64,000 nucleotides of DNA. It comes from Sporobolomyces roseus. Taxonomy: Eukaryota; Basidiomycota; Microbotryomycetes; Sporidiobolales; Sporidiobolaceae. The DNA lies in the NCBI GenBank assembly GCA_016617785.1, contig JADILM010000007.1, positions 1,426,001 to 1,490,000 on the forward strand, in the 5' to 3' direction. The position numbers and the translations under genes were made by a program. Numbering within the stretch: the stretch's first letter is position 1; the number at the start of each line of letters is the position of its first letter. Shown piece by piece: positions 59,701 to 64,000 of this stretch. Below the pieces are notes generated by a model. It saw nothing but the letters and a program-made list of their open reading frames with translations, made no database searches and was not told the DNA's origin.

Positions 59701-61479
59701 CAAACTCAACTCTCGGCAGAGCCAGGAACTCCGACTCTATCCCGAACGAACGCAAGAACTCCAGAAATCGTAGATTCTCGACTTAACCGATCAGTTTCGA
59801 CTCCAGCTCTCCTCTGCGATTCTTCAAATCGTTCTTCTCCTGATCCACCAGTCGTCACGATCTCGGAAGAAGGAGAAACGTCGGTTCTCAACGATCCAGT
59901 CCCTTCACCAGCTCCGATGTCAGATTCACTGTCGCCGGTTCCGGAACTCGAAAGTCCAGAGAGTAAGAGATCGATCAACTCGGCTTCGACTGGAAGTAGT
60001 GGATTCAACATGGATGAAGGAGGGAATTGGAAAGAACTGGTGAGCACTCGCACTGCGTTTCAGAATCATTCTCGCTACGAAACTGAAAGGTACTGCTGAG
60101 TCTACAGTTCTTCTCGCCTCCTCGTCGAAACGATGCATCTCACAAGTCTGGAACATCAAGCTTCGTCGATCCGAGCGTGTCAATCTTGGTTGCGAGTGAC
60201 GACGACAGTACAGACACTGACGATACTTTCAGCATTCGACGACTCGAGCGGACCCGACGAAGCCACGAAGCGCTCTTCTCAACTTCGAAAGACTCGGAGA
60301 ACGCTCAAGAAACTTTGCTTCCCTCGGCAACAGCACCTTTGTTCCTTCGCGCAGACACCGAGATGTCCTCGGCCCAAGCTTCGTTCGTTACTGCTCAAGA
60401 AACGGCTTCAGAAGTCGATACCGATACGGAGGCGGGAGGAGCACTGCCGGAGGTGAACGTCGATCCCAGATTCCCTTCGTCAAGACCTTTGGCAACTCCT
60501 GCTCAAACTCCTTGGGCTTCGACTTCCTTCGCTCGCGAATATCTCGACACTCTCGGTGGTGAAGATCAAACGAACCGTTCCTCAGTACTTTCCCCCAATC
60601 CAGCTGATGTCGAAAGGAGCCTATCTCGAATATCGGCTCACAGCTTCCTTGATTTGGCTGATGAAGAGCGACACACTGAGCAACCATCGAAATCTCCCTC
60701 CTCTTTCCTCGACGATTTCTCTCCTCCTTCCTCCGCACCTCCTTCTCCAGCTCTCGAGCAATCCTCAGCACCAGCTCCGACCTTCGCCGACACACCTTCA
60801 GAACCTCCTTCGCTCCCTACCTCTCCCACTCTCTCAACCGGCTTCGAAGACACGACTCGATTCTCCCGAATTCCGACGAATCGAGACAGCTACCTCTCAG
60901 TCGATTCAAACAATCTCCACATCTCCCCTACGGCAGCCCGATTCGCGAACAACGGAAGGACGCACAGTCACACTAGCTCAAGCTCGAGAAGTACTGTGCT
61001 AGGGAACTTTCCGATTCCTCCTGAAATTAGCGAAGAGGACCCAGGCTCGGACGGTGACGATGAGGAGGAGGAACAAGAGGTTCAAGTCCCAACGAGTATC
61101 GATGAGGGAGACGACGCGACTCTTCGTCTTGACCCTCTCTCACCTCACACCCCTCAACGATCGCCCGTTCAACCGTTGGATTACGCCCTCGCAAACCAGG
61201 ATGACGTTACTTCTGGAGTTCCCTTCCCTGCTCTTGGCTCGCCCTATCGCTCTCAAGAACCTCGATCCGAAACGAGCACTTCTTTCTTGGACGTCTCGGA
61301 TCCTTCAGATAACGAATCGAAACGTTGGTCTCGTAAGCCTTTTCTCTCCTTTCTCTCATACCTCTCTGCTGTTGACTGATTTCTATTGCTTGCTATGGAT
61401 AGACCAAACCTTTCGAACCTTCTACTCTAGCCCGAAGAAAGACACTCGACCACCACCACTCCCTCGAGGACACTCCTGA
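56779..61479 (+). CDS. large intrinsically disordered Ser/Arg/Pro-rich protein
   Basis: Five exons (56779-57199, 57261-57840, 57909-60039, 60108-61332, 61403-61479) give 1477 aa. I recognise no folded domain. Nearly the whole length is Ser, Pro, Arg and Thr with many SP/TP and RxxS sites; local features are basic runs (RQRPRRSSS-like region near 350-400, KVRKDVEKKKRRAAD near 700) and acidic runs (SDGDDEEEEQEVQV near 1330). No signal peptide or membrane segment is seen. Such composition is common in fungal signalling scaffolds and polarity or nuclear regulators, but no role can be assigned. For intron 2 I prefer acceptor 57908 (68-nt intron with a CTGAT branch) over 57878, which would leave only 38 nt. 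Confidence 0.78.
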
Positions 61480-61835
61480 TTCCTCTCTCGCAACACTCGT
61501 TTCCTTCGCAAATTCCTACTATTACTGCACCTTATACCACCTTCTGAATATATCCTCATCCTATCTTGCGGTACCCTTCCCATACCCCCTCTGTCTTCGC
61601 ATTCAACCGGAACTTGGAAATATCAATCTCACTCATTCTCTCGAATCTTCTTGAAACTCTCGGAAGACCGGTGAGAGCGGAGAGACGTGATGCGATTACG
61701 GGAGAAGACTGAGATGCTAGAATAAGTTAAGACGAGGAACAGCAAGAATAAAATAACGAAAAAGAAAAAAAAGTGTCTGTATTGATGGGTGGGGGGTATA
61801 AAACGAGCGCCTGCGCTGCTGAACTCCTCAAGATA
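61480..61835. other. convergent 3' region
   Basis: About 355 bases between two genes ending toward each other. An A-rich run (61745-61775) and a short G run near 61792 are the only marked features. Confidence 0.5.
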
Positions 61836-64000
61836 CTATTGCCCAATCTTCTCAATCTCCTTCCATACTTTCACAATCTTCTTTTGATTCCTCTTCTCGA
61901 CGCTTTCCAACTTCTTCAATCCTCCTCGGGTATAGGCTCCTCGAGGTGAAACTTGACAAACTTTCGAGAAAGGGACAGGATACGTCTTGGTGAAGGTTGA
62001 GTCGGTGTAGAGTCGTGCGGAATAGAGTTGATCAGCGCTTCGAGGGAAGTTGGGAAGGTTGTAAGGTTGTCGAGAGGAGGAAAGGAAGAATTGAGTGAAG
62101 TTGGAGAGAAGTCGTTGTTGCCTCATTAGACGGTCTTCTTCCTCCTGAAGACGATCGGATGAGATGTACCATGCGAGGTAGTCTGTTTTGAGCTTCTCTA
62201 GTAAGAGGTAGTGATGATATTGAGCTGAGGTCCAAGTAATCCAGCTTTGTTCTTCAATCAAGATCTCCTTTCCTTCTAGCTTGTTGAGATGGACTTGACG
62301 TTCTCGCCCTCTCGCTTTGTCCACTGCTTGACGGTCTGCGAGGATCCCAGGAGTCGGAGGTCGAAGAAGATCGATTTTGTCACGAATTGAGCGAAGAGCC
62401 GATGAGCGGGCGTTATCGATCGATTGAAGAGCGGCACGACGAGAGATGGAAGAATGAGGAGGATGATAGAAGGAGAGATTGAAGAGTGCAGGGTGGAGGA
62501 ACCAGGGAAGAGAGTGAGTTTTGCCGGGATGATAGAATGACTCGGCTTCGAGGAGAGCTTGGTATCGATCTTCTCCTTCGATCCAGCTGAAATCGTAGGG
62601 GTCGGTATCGATGTCGGTGTTGATTTCGATGTCGTCGGAAGATACTAAATTCTGGTCGATCGAAGGCGAGGAAGCAAGGAAGGGAATAAGCTCGGAAGAA
62701 GTAGTTGAGGGTGTCCTTGTCGCAGGATCGGAATGCTGTCGCAAGGAGATCAAGTCGTCAGTCTTGCTACTACACAATACAGAGAGGTAGAAGGCTTACC
62801 AGATTGAGCTGCGAAAGCTCTGTCTGATCCGGCGTTCTCGCTTTGACCTCGTCTTTCGGAGTGCGAGAAGCTACATCCATCGGTACTCGTGCGATGGATC
62901 GCCTCACGGGAGCCACATATAATGGAGGTGAGATTGATGAAAGTGTACGCTTAGAGTTTTCCGAGGATTCCGAGAATCTTGATGATTTCGTTGAAGATGG
63001 TTTCGAGTAATCCTCATCGAGTTCGACGGAGCCTCTCCCGATTCCACTCGACAATCTCAAATCCTCAGTTCGTCTCCATAGGGGTGTGGTCTTGATCCGA
63101 GGAACGCCTGAGCCGACCGTCGAAGTTGAAAGAGGGGGAGATGGGAAAGGTTTGGGTTTTGGCGATGGTGTTTGGGCTTTCGAGGGAGGATCGAAGTCTT
63201 GCACCGACATTGATATGTTGGGAGCGATCGGTGGCTGTCAGATTGAGAAATCGTCAGCAAATTCTTCGCACGGTTGGAGGATCGAGGGAAAACTTACTTT
63301 TTCACGCATTTGCTTCGCTCGTCCCATGTCGACCCTCTCCATCCTTCCACTACTACCATGGATCCGGTATCCTCTGGCGTGATGCTCTGATGGAGACAGT
63401 ATTCGTTCTTTCGAGGCGGTTTTAGACGTCGCAGGAGCCGAGGGTCGAGGAAGATGGGAGTGATTCGAGTGAGTGGGCTGGACAGACTTCGGTCGACGCC
63501 CTTGACGATACGTGTGAGTGGATTGGTGTCGAGTCGTCGATTCAGAGTCGCTCGGAGAAGAAGCTTGCGAGCTTGAATTCGATTGTTTCGACTATTGCCG
63601 CTCAAACCATCAGCTTACTCAACCCAGAGCGAGAGAGACCACGAACAAAGACTCACTCCGGTATTAGCATTCGGCGGCTTGTACTCGTATTCGTCTCCTT
63701 TGCTTTGCATTTCCCTCAAACCCTCGAACGTTTCCTTCGAATGCCTCACTTTCCAATTCCTCATTGGTGGTCCGGGGGACGCTACGGCCTCTACGATACC
63801 ATCAATGAAATCTTTGAATGAAGAAGCTGGACGTGGGCGGGGAGGAAAATGGGAGGGAGAGAAAGGTTGGCGAAAGGGAGAAGTGAGGGATCGAGCAGGG
63901 AAACGGATACGAGATGGGGTACGGAACATGCTGTGAAGGTCAGGGTACGGAGTAGGAGAGAGATGGACTCGACCGGCGAGTAGAGCTAGGTGGAAGTGAG
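61836..64000 (-). CDS. uncharacterised protein, 3' part (runs off right edge)
   Basis: Visible exons on the minus strand are 64000-63657, 63591-63298, 63234-62800 and 62735-61836. The frame stays open from the ATG at 63929 to the window edge (HLSPTPYPDLHSMFRTP), so the true start is probably outside. The N-terminal two thirds are disordered and Ser/Pro-rich. The last 250 residues look folded and aromatic-rich: DFSWIEGEDRYQALLEAES, SLPWFLHPALFNLSFYHPP, ISRRAALQSIDNARSSALRS, WITWTSAQYHHYLLLEKL, ending VKVWKEIEKIGQ. I do not recognise the family. Acceptor 62736 (55-nt intron) is preferred to 62763, which would leave 37 nt. Confidence 0.7.

Noticed and set aside
1..64000. Transposons, CRISPR arrays or viral genes
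   Set aside because: No transposase, reverse transcriptase, terminal inverted repeats, LTR pairs, spaced direct repeats or viral domains were seen; the only large repeats are the F-box/LRR-like family and its spacers.

Overview
This is a nuclear fragment from a basidiomycete fungus, most likely a yeast-like Pucciniomycotina (Microbotryomycetes-type) species; the class is my inference, the kingdom is secure. Genes are packed a few hundred bases apart on both strands. Most are broken by many 50-70 nt introns with GTRNGT donors, CTNAC/CTGAY branch sites and CAG/TAG acceptors. The housekeeping set is eukaryotic and fungal: cytosolic ProRS, Clr2-type silencing factor, Spc110/Pcp1-type spindle pole protein, MDR/Ste6-type ABCB exporter, glutamine synthetase, mitochondrial DNA polymerase gamma, Vts1, Bub3 and an Erv25-type p24 protein. 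I rebuilt the exon structures by hand; for every gene complete in the window except copy D the summed coding length is a multiple of three.

Layout. 0-1 kb: 5' part of an alpha-arrestin gene (minus). 1.2-4.1: prolyl-tRNA synthetase. 4.4-7.2: Clr2-like (minus). 7.4-12.1: PACT-domain spindle pole protein (minus). 12.1-13.9: large spacer with no gene found. 13.9-19.6: ABCB transporter. 20.7-22.6: glutamine synthetase. 23.1-32.4: five head-to-tail F-box/LRR-like paralogs (A-E) at a regular pitch of about 1.93 kb. 33.0-35.3: FEN1/XPG-family nuclease. 35.8-38.9: Vts1. 39.4-44.2: Pol gamma (minus). 44.4-47.9: two more F-box/LRR-like paralogs (F, G), inverted relative to A-E. 48.2-49.7: Bub3 (minus). 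50.0-54.9: two paralogs of unknown function facing each other around a type I membrane glycoprotein gene. 55.4-56.4: Erv25-like. 56.8-61.5: giant disordered protein. 61.8-64.0: unknown protein running off the right edge.

The most unusual feature is the seven-copy F-box/LRR-like family. In every copy the start codon is cut by the first intron (AT^G), and the unspliced RNA reads ATG-TAA at the same place. Splicing of a 62-63 nt leader intron would therefore convert a start-stop dipeptide-less ORF into a 427-455 codon reading frame. The copies look recombined among themselves (exon 2 of G matches D, its body matches B), two classes of spacer/promoter are shared among subsets, and copy D carries a 1-nt frameshift that a new 49-nt intron could bypass. 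The spindle pole gene also has a start codon split by an intron (A^TG), so this genome seems tolerant of that arrangement.

Other points: a possible mitochondrial presequence in frame upstream of the ProRS start; microexons of 6 nt in glutamine synthetase and Vts1, 19 nt in ProRS and 31 nt in the arrestin; and intron positions shared by the two halves of the ABC transporter.
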